A stretch of DNA of 5,561 bases from Thermoproteota archaeon. GTDB taxonomy: Archaea > Korarchaeota > Korarchaeia > Korarchaeales > Korarchaeaceae. Within the stretch, counting starts at the first letter, position 1. Each line of letters begins with the position of its first letter. A model generated the notes under the pieces. That model did no database searches, was not told the DNA's origin, and was given only the letters and a program-made list of their open reading frames with translations. Shown here piece by piece: positions 1-4,557 of this stretch. The position numbers and the translations under genes are program-made. The stretch covers positions 1 through 5,561 of the forward strand of contig JAGGTZ010000195.1 of the NCBI GenBank assembly GCA_021158805.1, read 5' to 3'.

Positions 1-126
1 TCCAAGCCTGAGTATGACGATCCTCTTGAACTCTGGAACTATCTTAATTGCTGAGTATATTAGAGCTATTACTATTAAAACTAGAATTCCCAAAATAACG
101 TCCGAGACTGAAATAATCTGCATCAT
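1..126 (-). CDS. Slipin / stomatin-family (SPFH) membrane protein, N-terminal part only
   Basis: The 42 visible codons start with Met-Met. They encode one hydrophobic segment (about residues 9-26, rich in Ile, Leu and Val) followed by IVPEFKRIVILRLG. The VPE-(Y/F)-x-R-x-V-x-x-RLG pattern after a short N-terminal membrane anchor is the classic entry to the prohibitin/SPFH domain of slipins. The rest lies beyond the left edge. The start at 126 overlaps the nfeD stop as ATGA, and a good Shine-Dalgarno run, GGTGGTGAGG (138-129), lies within the last nfeD codons, so the two genes should be translationally coupled. A second ATG at 123 is an equally possible start. In Pyrococcus horikoshii the neighbouring stomatin PH1511 is cleaved near its hydrophobic C-terminus by the NfeD protease PH1510. 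The same relationship is inferred here, although the cleavage region is not visible. The protein probably oligomerises on the cytoplasmic membrane. Confidence 0.88.
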   Translation of the reverse strand, partial: MMQIISVSDVILGILVLIVIALIYSAIKIVPEFKRIVILRLG

Positions 127-1340
127 ATCCTCACCACCTTCACCTTAAATCCCTTCACAGATACTACCTTCACCCTATCCCCCTCCCTTAATGGCTCATC
201 AGCGTATGCTGTCCATAGTTCAGAACCTATAAGTACAACTCCCTCCTTTGGTGGGTTTATCGAGACCCTGACTATTCCCTTCCTCCCTATAAGCTGGTCC
301 GGGCTAAGTAGGCTGGGTTTTCTGAGTAAGGCTTCCCTTATCTTATATAGGTAGAAGCCAGCTAGTCCTGCTAGTGTTACGACCACCACAACTATAACCT
401 CAGCGCTTACACCGAGAGATATAAGAGGGCTTGATTCGTAGAGGAGGAATAAGCCTATGGATGCAATTATGGCGCCTGCTAATGCGAGAAAACCATGTCC
501 CATCTTTAACTCAAGGAATATCGTTGCAGCTCCTAGAAGCATTAGGAGGATCGAGGCAAGATTAGCCTCCATGAGTCCCAGTGCATAGAGGCTCAATATC
601 ACTAGGATGGCGCCTACACCTTCCAATACGTATGTAGGGTGAGCTAGTCCCAGCAGGAGGAGAACAACTCCCGCTAAGAAGAGGACCCATGTGTTTATAG
701 GATCGGTTATGAGTAGGAGGATCGATATCCTTAGATCAGGCATATACTCCTCAATATTTGCTGGCCATCCAATCTCATCTAGAAACGACTTGATATCCTT
801 AGCTACACAATCTACTACTCCATACCTAAGAGCTTCATCTGAAGCCAATGCAAGATTCTCCTTAACAAAGAGTTCGGCAGCGGTCTCATTTCTGCCAGAA
901 CTTTTAGCAAGACTCTTCAACCAGCTTGCAAGCGCATTTGAAACCTTTTCATCCTTTGGTCTTGGCTCTGCAGCTCCTATAGAGGATCCTGGCCCCATAC
1001 ATGCCTTGTCAGATGCCATTAGAATGAAAGTACCAGCAGAAAAAGCTCTCCCACCCGGAGGGACAAAGACCGCTACAGGAACAGGCGAAGAGCTGATCTC
1101 CGTGACTATTTTCTCCGTAGGCTTCAAGAATCCACCATCTGTATTTAAGACAACAAGGACGCCACTAGCACCGTTTGCATGTGCGTAACGGATAGTATTA
1201 GCCATGTATTCAGCTACTCCTTCGGTTATGGGGCCTTCTATTTTCATGATGATTACTTTGTCACTCTGACCGGCAGATAAGAGGGGGACTACAACTACCA
1301 TCAAAATGATGAGAGCTAGATATCTGCGAACCATCTCCAA
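123..1340 (-). CDS. nfeD: NfeD family membrane-bound serine protease (ClpP-like domain + C-terminal OB fold)
   Basis: This 405-residue protein has the full-length NfeD architecture. Residues 5-23 are a signal peptide or anchor. Residues 27-190 are a ClpP-class serine protease domain. About 206-333 form a bundle of four or five membrane helices. Residues 345-405 are the NfeD OB-fold domain, with its pattern G-S-E-L-W-T-A and the G-D-R-V-K-V-V strand. The likely catalytic dyad is Ser101 (in FSAGTF) and Lys142 (in WLKSLAKSSGR). Their 41-residue spacing equals Ser97-Lys138 of P. horikoshii PH1510, which cleaves the hydrophobic C-terminal region of its stomatin partner. The protease domain is predicted to face outside. 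The usual TPGG turn reads NTDGG (66-70). The start is TTG at 1340; ATG at 1334, two codons in, is equally good. No Shine-Dalgarno is visible, but a TATA box 27 bp upstream suggests a leaderless mRNA. A slipin gene follows with an ATGA overlap. Confidence 0.95.
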   Translation of the reverse strand: MEMVRRYLALIILMVVVVPLLSAGQSDKVIIMKIEGPITEGVAEYMANTIRYAHANGASGVLVVLNTDGGFLKPTEKIVTEISSSPVPVAVFVPPGGRAFSAGTFILMASDKACMGPGSSIGAAEPRPKDEKVSNALASWLKSLAKSSGRNETAAELFVKENLALASDEALRYGVVDCVAKDIKSFLDEIGWPANIEEYMPDLRISILLLITDPINTWVLFLAGVVLLLLGLAHPTYVLEGVGAILVILSLYALGLMEANLASILLMLLGAATIFLELKMGHGFLALAGAIIASIGLFLLYESSPLISLGVSAEVIVVVVVTLAGLAGFYLYKIREALLRKPSLLSPDQLIGRKGIVRVSINPPKEGVVLIGSELWTAYADEPLREGDRVKVVSVKGFKVKVVRI

Positions 1341-1360
1341 GCATACATCTAATTTCTGGA

Positions 1361-1368
1361 ATTTAAAG
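1361..1368 (-). promoter_or_regulatory. TATA box for nfeD (leaderless promoter)
   Basis: On the minus strand the sequence reads CTTTAAAT, a good archaeal TATA box. Its centre lies about 25-30 bp upstream of both candidate nfeD starts (TTG 1340, ATG 1334). Transcription should therefore begin at or within a few bases of the start codon, which fits the absence of a Shine-Dalgarno site. It implies that nfeD-slipin can be transcribed independently of the upstream phoU gene. This is inferred from position and composition only. Confidence 0.55.
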
Positions 1369-1416
1369 ATGGTTGCTAGCTCGCATCCTCTGCAATCAGG
1401 AAAGTGATCGCCATTC

Positions 1417-2055
1417 TTAGAGGGGATTAACCCCTCTTACCATATAGATTGCCTCTTCTGCTATCTGTACAGCGTGATCCGCCATTCTCTCTAAGTAACG
1501 AAGGATTAGCGTGATAGCAACAGCACAAGCTGGTAGTTTCTCCTCTCCTGTGATCACCCTGTCCCTTAGGTAGGCTTCATAAGCCCCATCTACTTTATCA
1601 TCCATAGCTATCACGATCTCAGCCGTCTTTATATCCCTCTCCTCTACTGCCTTCATGGCTAATTTGACCATCTTCTCTGTTATCTCTGCGGGGCCGACTA
1701 CCAGCTCAATATCACACTCCCTAACATCCCTAAACAGCTCCAATGTCTGAGCTATATTCCTAGCGTACCTGCCGAGTCTGACAAGCCCGTAGCTTATCTC
1801 CATTAGAGAAATTAATGTCCTTAGATCTGAGGCCATTGGCTGAAACCTGGCCATGGTCTTGCTTATACGTTCCCTTAGTCGGTTATGAGTAAACGATAAT
1901 ATCATCGCACCCTTATCTACCTCTTTCAGCACCTCCTTCGGCTGTTGCTTTCCTAGGAAGGCGTCAACACATTTCTTAGTTAAAGAGAGTGAAAGTTCGC
2001 TTGATTTCACTATTTCAGAAAAGATGGACCTTATCTCAGCATCAATAAGTGACAT
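1417..2055 (-). CDS. phoU: PhoU-domain protein, probable phosphate uptake regulator
   Basis: This 212-residue, mostly helical protein is close to the usual PhoU length and has two PhoU-like halves (about 10-105 and 120-208). The second half carries the classic signature: D152-x3-D156 (DDKVDGAYE) and LERMADHAVQIAEEAIYMVRG-like residues 188-208, including E189 and D193. The matching stretch of the first half reads GLVRLGRYARNIA (90-102), so the acidic pair is replaced by V92 and R96. PhoU proteins bind metal clusters through such acidic residues and modulate Pst phosphate transport and its signalling. No pst or sensor kinase gene is visible here, so the target is unknown. The ATG at 2055 follows CTCAGGGGGCAAAGGTC, which offers only a weak Shine-Dalgarno. 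The gene is divergent from the small membrane protein gene and 76 bp upstream of nfeD in the same direction. A perfect hairpin covers its stop codon. Confidence 0.88.
   Translation of the reverse strand: MSLIDAEIRSIFSEIVKSSELSLSLTKKCVDAFLGKQQPKEVLKEVDKGAMILSFTHNRLRERISKTMARFQPMASDLRTLISLMEISYGLVRLGRYARNIAQTLELFRDVRECDIELVVGPAEITEKMVKLAMKAVEERDIKTAEIVIAMDDKVDGAYEAYLRDRVITGEEKLPACAVAITLILRYLERMADHAVQIAEEAIYMVRGVNPL
1419..1437 (-). repeat. Perfect 7-bp inverted repeat (hairpin) at the phoU stop codon
   Basis: AGAGGGG (1419-1425) and CCCCTCT (1431-1437) are perfect complements around the 5-base loop ATTAA. The hairpin encodes the last residues of the PhoU protein and touches its stop codon (1417-1419). 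In RNA it would be a strong GC-rich stem. It could protect or help end the phoU transcript before the separate nfeD promoter. No clear U-run follows on the minus strand, so it is not called a terminator. Confidence 0.5.
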
Positions 2056-2102
2056 GACCTTTGCCCCCTGAGATCATGGGTTATCTCTATAGGGTCCATA
2101 TC

Positions 2103-2111
2103 TCTTTAATA
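2103..2111 (-). promoter_or_regulatory. Probable TATA box for phoU
   Basis: On the minus strand the sequence reads TATTAAAGA, an archaeal TATA-like element about 50 bp upstream of the phoU ATG. It would place transcription initiation near 2080 and give a leader of about 25 bases that includes the G-rich stretch before the start. It lies about 30 bp from the TATA candidate of the divergent plus-strand gene, so the two promoters could compete or be controlled together. Confidence 0.4.
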
Positions 2112-2140
2112 GGCTTTCCTCTTTCCTCCCAGCTCGAATT

Positions 2141-2149
2141 CTATTAACA
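2141..2149 (+). promoter_or_regulatory. Probable TATA box for the small membrane protein gene
   Basis: CTATTAACA lies about 25 bp upstream of the ATG at 2170, so a leaderless transcript starting near 2170 is expected. No Shine-Dalgarno precedes that ATG, which agrees with a leaderless start. The element is a moderate match to the archaeal TATA consensus. Confidence 0.4.
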
Positions 2150-2169
2150 CTTATTACCACCTGTTATGT

Positions 2170-2550
2170 ATGTGTGTTGGTGGGAGATTGGTAGACGATG
2201 AGAAGGACATATCCGGGCTAGTTTTTGTTTCTCTAATGTTCTTTGGGTTGGGAGCTGGGCTTCTGTTTGGAAGACCTGATGTTGGTATCCTTGTGGGGTT
2301 AGGTATGGGCTTCATAGCGATGGCATTGGTGAAGGCTCGAGGGGTAGAGGTTGCATCAGAAACTACATTGAGAATAGGTAAGTTTAGCGGGTCCATAATA
2401 CTAATCTTAATCGGTGCTGGTTTCCTATTCGGTGGAATATCACTCTTGCTGGGAATTCAGATACCTTGGAGATTCCTTGGTGGTATAATACTACTTGCTA
2501 TAGGCCTAATATTCCTCGCAAAGGCGTTTAAGCTGCTTACCCTCACTTAA
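2170..2550 (+). CDS. Small multi-pass membrane protein of unknown function
   Basis: This protein of up to 126 residues is not recognised as a known family. After an acidic N-terminus (DDEKD at 9-13) it shows four predicted membrane helices at about 15-33, 38-54, 73-95 and 100-118. The helices are rich in Gly, Leu and Ile and carry no charged residues that would suggest catalysis. A polar loop (about 55-72) divides the protein into two similar halves, each with a GAG-(L/F)-LFG motif (28-34 and 82-88), so it may have arisen by duplication of a two-helix unit. The ATG at 2170 fits a leaderless mRNA. An alternative is TTG at 2188, just after GGTGGGAG, which would remove the odd MCVGGR leader and leave 120 residues. 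The gene is divergent from phoU and is followed by a 250-bp gap, so it is probably transcribed alone. Confidence 0.75.
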   Translation: MCVGGRLVDDEKDISGLVFVSLMFFGLGAGLLFGRPDVGILVGLGMGFIAMALVKARGVEVASETTLRIGKFSGSIILILIGAGFLFGGISLLLGIQIPWRFLGGIILLAIGLIFLAKAFKLLTLT

Positions 2551-2601
2551 CTTTGAGATGCTTGACAATAACTACCATTAAGATCCTCACCTAACTAGAA
2601 G

Positions 2602-2606
2602 TTTTT
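2602..2606 (+). terminator. Possible T-run terminator of the small membrane protein gene
   Basis: Five consecutive T residues lie about 52 bp after the stop codon at 2550. Archaeal RNA polymerase commonly stops at T-rich tracts without a hairpin. The run is short, so the call is weak. The same T-rich stretch (TTTTTACAT) could alternatively act as a TATA-like element for an unannotated transcript. Confidence 0.25.
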
Positions 2607-2679
2607 ACATATCGATTAGGTAGATCCACTGGTAAAGATCCCTCATATAGCTACAGACCCTTCTCCCCTGCTAAGTTTC

Positions 2680-2715
2680 TTAACTGAGGAAGCGGGATCT
2701 AATTAGCTCAGTTAA
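2680..2715. repeat. 9-bp perfect inverted repeat with an 18-base spacer
   Basis: TTAACTGAG (2680-2688) and CTCAGTTAA (2707-2715) are exact reverse complements. The arms are 27 bp apart centre to centre, roughly two and a half helical turns. In RNA they would form a stem with an 18-base loop. The position 46-81 bp upstream of the next gene's TATA box allows either a regulator binding site or a hairpin in a transcript reading through the gap. Confidence 0.5.
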
Positions 2716-2722
2716 CTGCTTA

Positions 2723-2736
2723 AGGTCAAATGACCT
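2723..2736. promoter_or_regulatory. Near-palindrome AGGTCA-AA-TGACCT, candidate operator
   Basis: Six-base arms AGGTCA and TGACCT flank a central AA, giving a compact dyad suited to a dimeric helix-turn-helix regulator. It ends about 25 bp upstream of the probable TATA box at 2761. That is where archaeal activators often bind, just upstream of the BRE. No regulator gene is seen nearby, so the function is inferred from symmetry and position only. Confidence 0.35.
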
Positions 2737-2760
2737 CTTACTGCCTTGCATAATCCCAAC

Positions 2761-2768
2761 TTATTAAA
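2761..2768 (+). promoter_or_regulatory. TATA box of the sequon-rich secreted protein gene
   Basis: TTATTAAA is a good archaeal TATA box. A start about 25 bp downstream, near 2788, would give a leader of roughly 13 bases that just includes the Shine-Dalgarno site. The element matches the gene's orientation and no competing promoter is evident. Confidence 0.5.
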
Positions 2769-2791
2769 TTGGCTATGATCCATCAATTCAA

Positions 2792-2798
2792 GGTGATC
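2792..2798 (+). promoter_or_regulatory. Shine-Dalgarno site that sets a TTG start
   Basis: GGTGATC is an exact complement of the conserved archaeal 16S rRNA tail (GAUCACC). It sits two bases before TTG at 2801. This supports TTG as the real start and gives a protein beginning MKLGIK with a complete signal segment. Confidence 0.6.
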
Positions 2799-2800
2799 CA

Positions 2801-3355
2801 TTGAAGCTTGGCATTAAGATTATCGCGCCTCTAGCACTTGTAGTGATAATGGTACTCGGAGTTATATCGATGTCAGCGCCTCCCTCTCCCTTGGGAAGTG
2901 AAGAGTGGCCTTTGCCTCCAGAAGATTATCCTATGGAGAATCTCACCTCAAATCTCAATGTTACGAACATGACATTGTTTGGCGCGCAGCCCATCTCCAC
3001 ATTGGGTGGAGGATTAGACTTCCCTCTGGGGAGCCAAGCCTTCTATTACTTGGGAGCCATCAAGAACGATACATTTCTCGCTTTTGTCGTAGCTAAGTTT
3101 CCTGATATAAGCTCCTCACTACGTTTTGGAGCTAGGGTACTGGAAACACTTAAAGAGGGCTTCCCGGAGAATGCCACTCATTACTTGGTGACTAACGACG
3201 GTGGCCTCCTTACGATAAAGGAGGCCAATCAGACTATGTCCTTATGGTATGGCAAGGGCTGGCTCTTCCTGATACAAGTAACAAAAGGAGGGGAAAAAGG
3301 TGCTGAAGCTGTTAGTGAATTTAAGAAAGCTATATTGAGGGCTTATAAGGGTTAA
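2801..3355 (+). CDS. Secreted or membrane-anchored protein of unknown function, rich in N-glycosylation sequons
   Basis: The 184-residue protein is not recognised. It starts with two Lys and a hydrophobic segment (about 7-23). A small-residue stretch, SMSAPP, follows and could be a signal peptidase site; if uncleaved, the segment is a membrane anchor. Residues 26-45 are a Pro- and acid-rich linker. The rest (about 60-184) looks like one compact alpha/beta domain, ending in an amphipathic helix (about 166-182) with many Lys. There are six Asn-x-Thr sequons, at N47, N53, N56, N89, N124 and N143. No sequon uses Ser, and there are no cysteines or obvious catalytic motifs. This fits an extracellular, probably glycosylated protein in an archaeon. 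The TTG start is fixed by a strong Shine-Dalgarno site. The gene is transcribed alone towards the epimerase gene and shares the stop-codon bases TTAA with it. Confidence 0.75.
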   Translation: MKLGIKIIAPLALVVIMVLGVISMSAPPSPLGSEEWPLPPEDYPMENLTSNLNVTNMTLFGAQPISTLGGGLDFPLGSQAFYYLGAIKNDTFLAFVVAKFPDISSSLRFGARVLETLKEGFPENATHYLVTNDGGLLTIKEANQTMSLWYGKGWLFLIQVTKGGEKGAEAVSEFKKAILRAYKG

Positions 3356-4476
3356 AATGTCTGAATCCTTTGCTCCTCCTCGAATACTGCAACAAGCTTC
3401 AACTTTTCCTCCTTAATCGCTAAATTTCCGAGTCCTGGCCCTTCAGGGACTGTCCGATGGCCGTTCTCAATCCCAGCCCCTCCTTCAACGAAGTCCTCCT
3501 TAAGGGAGATGTCTGAGTCTAAATCCGTCGTAACTACGTTTCTAGTAGCAGCAGCGAAGTGAACTCCTGCTGTGATACTTAAACCCCCTTCCATCATACA
3601 GCCAACCATGTTAGGGATGCCGGCAGCTTCGCTTATAGCAGCTATCTTCCTTGCCTTCAATAAGCCCCCTGCTTTCATCAACTTTATGTTGATGTAGTCG
3701 GCAGCCCCCATTTTCACGACTTTAATGGCATCTTCGGGCGTATGTACGCTTTCATCGGCCATTATAGGTATGGGGCTCATCTTCGTTACATAAGCCATCC
3801 CCTCCAAATCATCCCACCTGACAGGCTGTTCGGCAATCTCTACATCGTATCTCTCCATCATTCTCAGGGCCTTCAGAGCCTCCTTAACAGTCCATCCCTG
3901 ATTGGCATCGATTCTTATCTTTATGTCAGGGCCAACGGCATCTCTCACTACCTTAACCCTCTGGACATCTTCCTCCACATCAACGCCCACCTTGAGTTTT
4001 ATGGCTTTAAAACCACTCTCAACTATCGATACAGCTTCTTCTCCCATTTCCTCAGGAGATTTTATTCCTATGGTAAGGTCCGTCTCAATCTTCTCCCTAT
4101 ATCCGCCTAACAGCTCCCTGACTCCAATCCCTAGGATTTTTCCCTTTAGATCGAAAGCAGCCATTTCTAATGCAAGCTTAGCGGAAGTATTACCTAGCAT
4201 AGAGAGGTCCATCTTCTCCTCTATCCTCTCTACGTTAAGGGGATCTTCGCCTATTATCGCTGGAGCTAAGGTATACATGGCAGCTACTATGGTCTTCTCA
4301 CTATCTCCGGTTATCCTCTTGGCTGGAGATGCTTCTCCCCAACCTATTCGACCTTCGTCATCTACTAACTTTACTACGACGTCTGTGCTACTGACAGATG
4401 TCCCGAGTGAAATGGTGAAGGGCTGTTTATAGGGGAGCTCTACGGTATATACCTCAACTTTCGTGATAATAGACAT
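3352..4476 (-). CDS. Enolase-superfamily enzyme of the dipeptide epimerase type (MR/MLE family)
   Basis: This 374-residue protein has the two-domain fold of the muconate lactonising group: an N-terminal capping domain (about 1-125) and a TIM-barrel domain (about 130-355). The catalytic residues are clear: K160-L-K162, metal ligands D190 (DANQGW), E216 (EQP) and D241 (ADES), and the opposing base K265 (NIKLMKAGG). DLD at 318-320 matches the DxD motif that holds the substrate amino group in dipeptide epimerases such as Bacillus subtilis YkfB. These enzymes epimerise the C-terminal residue of a dipeptide by removing and replacing its alpha proton with Mg2+. The position of YkfB Arg24, which recognises Glu, appears to be G25 here, so Ala-Glu is unlikely to be the substrate. 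The ATG at 4476 follows GGTGGTGATT. No peptidase or peptide transporter gene adjoins it, and the enzyme is presumably cytoplasmic. Confidence 0.85.
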   Translation of the reverse strand: MSIITKVEVYTVELPYKQPFTISLGTSVSSTDVVVKLVDDEGRIGWGEASPAKRITGDSEKTIVAAMYTLAPAIIGEDPLNVERIEEKMDLSMLGNTSAKLALEMAAFDLKGKILGIGVRELLGGYREKIETDLTIGIKSPEEMGEEAVSIVESGFKAIKLKVGVDVEEDVQRVKVVRDAVGPDIKIRIDANQGWTVKEALKALRMMERYDVEIAEQPVRWDDLEGMAYVTKMSPIPIMADESVHTPEDAIKVVKMGAADYINIKLMKAGGLLKARKIAAISEAAGIPNMVGCMMEGGLSITAGVHFAAATRNVVTTDLDSDISLKEDFVEGGAGIENGHRTVPEGPGLGNLAIKEEKLKLVAVFEEEQRIQTF

Positions 4477-4479
4477 ACA

Positions 4480-4488
4480 ATCACCACC
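4480..4488 (-). promoter_or_regulatory. Shine-Dalgarno site of the epimerase gene
   Basis: On the minus strand GGTGGTGAT lies three bases before the ATG at 4476. It contains two overlapping GGTG units and a full GGTGAT match to the archaeal anti-Shine-Dalgarno. It supports this start, from which the first strand (IITKVEVYTVEL) begins as expected for the capping domain. Confidence 0.55.
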
Positions 4489-4506
4489 GAACTCGAAGAT
4501 GAAAAA

Positions 4507-4515
4507 GGAATAAAT
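4507..4515 (-). promoter_or_regulatory. Probable TATA box of the epimerase gene
   Basis: On the minus strand the sequence reads ATTTATTCC, about 31-39 bp upstream of the ATG. Initiation near 4487 would give a leader of about ten bases that carries the Shine-Dalgarno site. It lies about 15 bp from the oppositely directed amrS TATA element. Confidence 0.4.
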
Positions 4516-4520
4516 GTTCT

Positions 4521-4542
4521 TAGGGGGAAAGTTTAACCCCTA
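4521..4542. promoter_or_regulatory. Palindrome TAGGGG-N10-CCCCTA over the amrS promoter, candidate operator
   Basis: TAGGGG (4521-4526) and CCCCTA (4537-4542) are perfect reverse complements 16 bp apart, about one and a half helical turns. The spacer contains the TATA-like TTTAA (4532-4536) of the plus-strand radical SAM gene. The left arm also lies just upstream of the epimerase TATA box. A bound dimer would block amrS transcription and could affect both divergent genes. The regulator is unknown. Confidence 0.4.
4529..4538 (+). promoter_or_regulatory. Probable TATA box of amrS
   Basis: AAGTTTAACC is a moderate TATA element centred about 25 bp before the ATG at 4558. That spacing predicts a leaderless mRNA, in agreement with the lack of any Shine-Dalgarno before the start. 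Confidence 0.4.
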
Positions 4543-4557
4543 CTAACTCAATAGTAC

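Larger units (their letters stand above)
2551..2800 (+). other. 250-bp non-coding gap with inverted repeats and the promoter of the next gene
   Basis: No convincing gene was found here on either strand. In order the gap holds a T5 run at 2602-2606 (possible archaeal termination signal for the preceding gene), a 9-bp inverted repeat (2680-2715), a 14-bp near-palindrome (2723-2736), a TATA-like element (2761-2768) and a Shine-Dalgarno site (2792-2798). The pentamer GATCC or its complement occurs six times. No complete C/D-box guide RNA or tRNA could be built from it. Confidence 0.5.

Noticed and set aside
691..1188. Long plus-strand open frame opposite nfeD
   Set aside because: It lies wholly antisense to a well-supported NfeD gene, has no family resemblance, and its Ser/Pro-rich composition is typical of a complementary-strand shadow.
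1341..1416. Possible intrinsic terminator between phoU and nfeD
   Set aside because: The hairpin lies at the phoU stop, but no U-rich tract follows on the minus strand, so it was listed as an inverted repeat only.
2154..2396. Minus-strand open frame opposite the small membrane protein gene
   Set aside because: Its Pro/Asn/Ser-rich product mirrors the hydrophobic codons of the plus-strand gene, and it has no promoter or Shine-Dalgarno support.
2694..2757. A tRNA-like stretch: GGGAT...ATCCC ends, TAGCTCAGTT resembling box A, and GGTCAAATGACC resembling a T arm
   Set aside because: The supposed T arm has only a two-base loop, the box A and T-arm parts are about ten bases apart, and no anticodon arm fits between them. 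At most it is a coincidence or a badly decayed remnant.
2551..2800. Possible C/D-box guide RNA in the non-coding gap
   Set aside because: A CTGA occurs in the inverted repeat, but no matching RTGATGA C box at a proper distance was found.
2905..3096. A 63-codon plus-strand frame within the sequon-rich protein gene
   Set aside because: It is out of frame with a gene that has a strong Shine-Dalgarno, a signal segment and sequons; no independent start signal was seen.
3742..4432. Two overlapping plus-strand open frames opposite the epimerase gene
   Set aside because: The minus-strand gene has all enolase-superfamily motifs. These frames show no motif and are explained by low stop frequency on the opposite strand.
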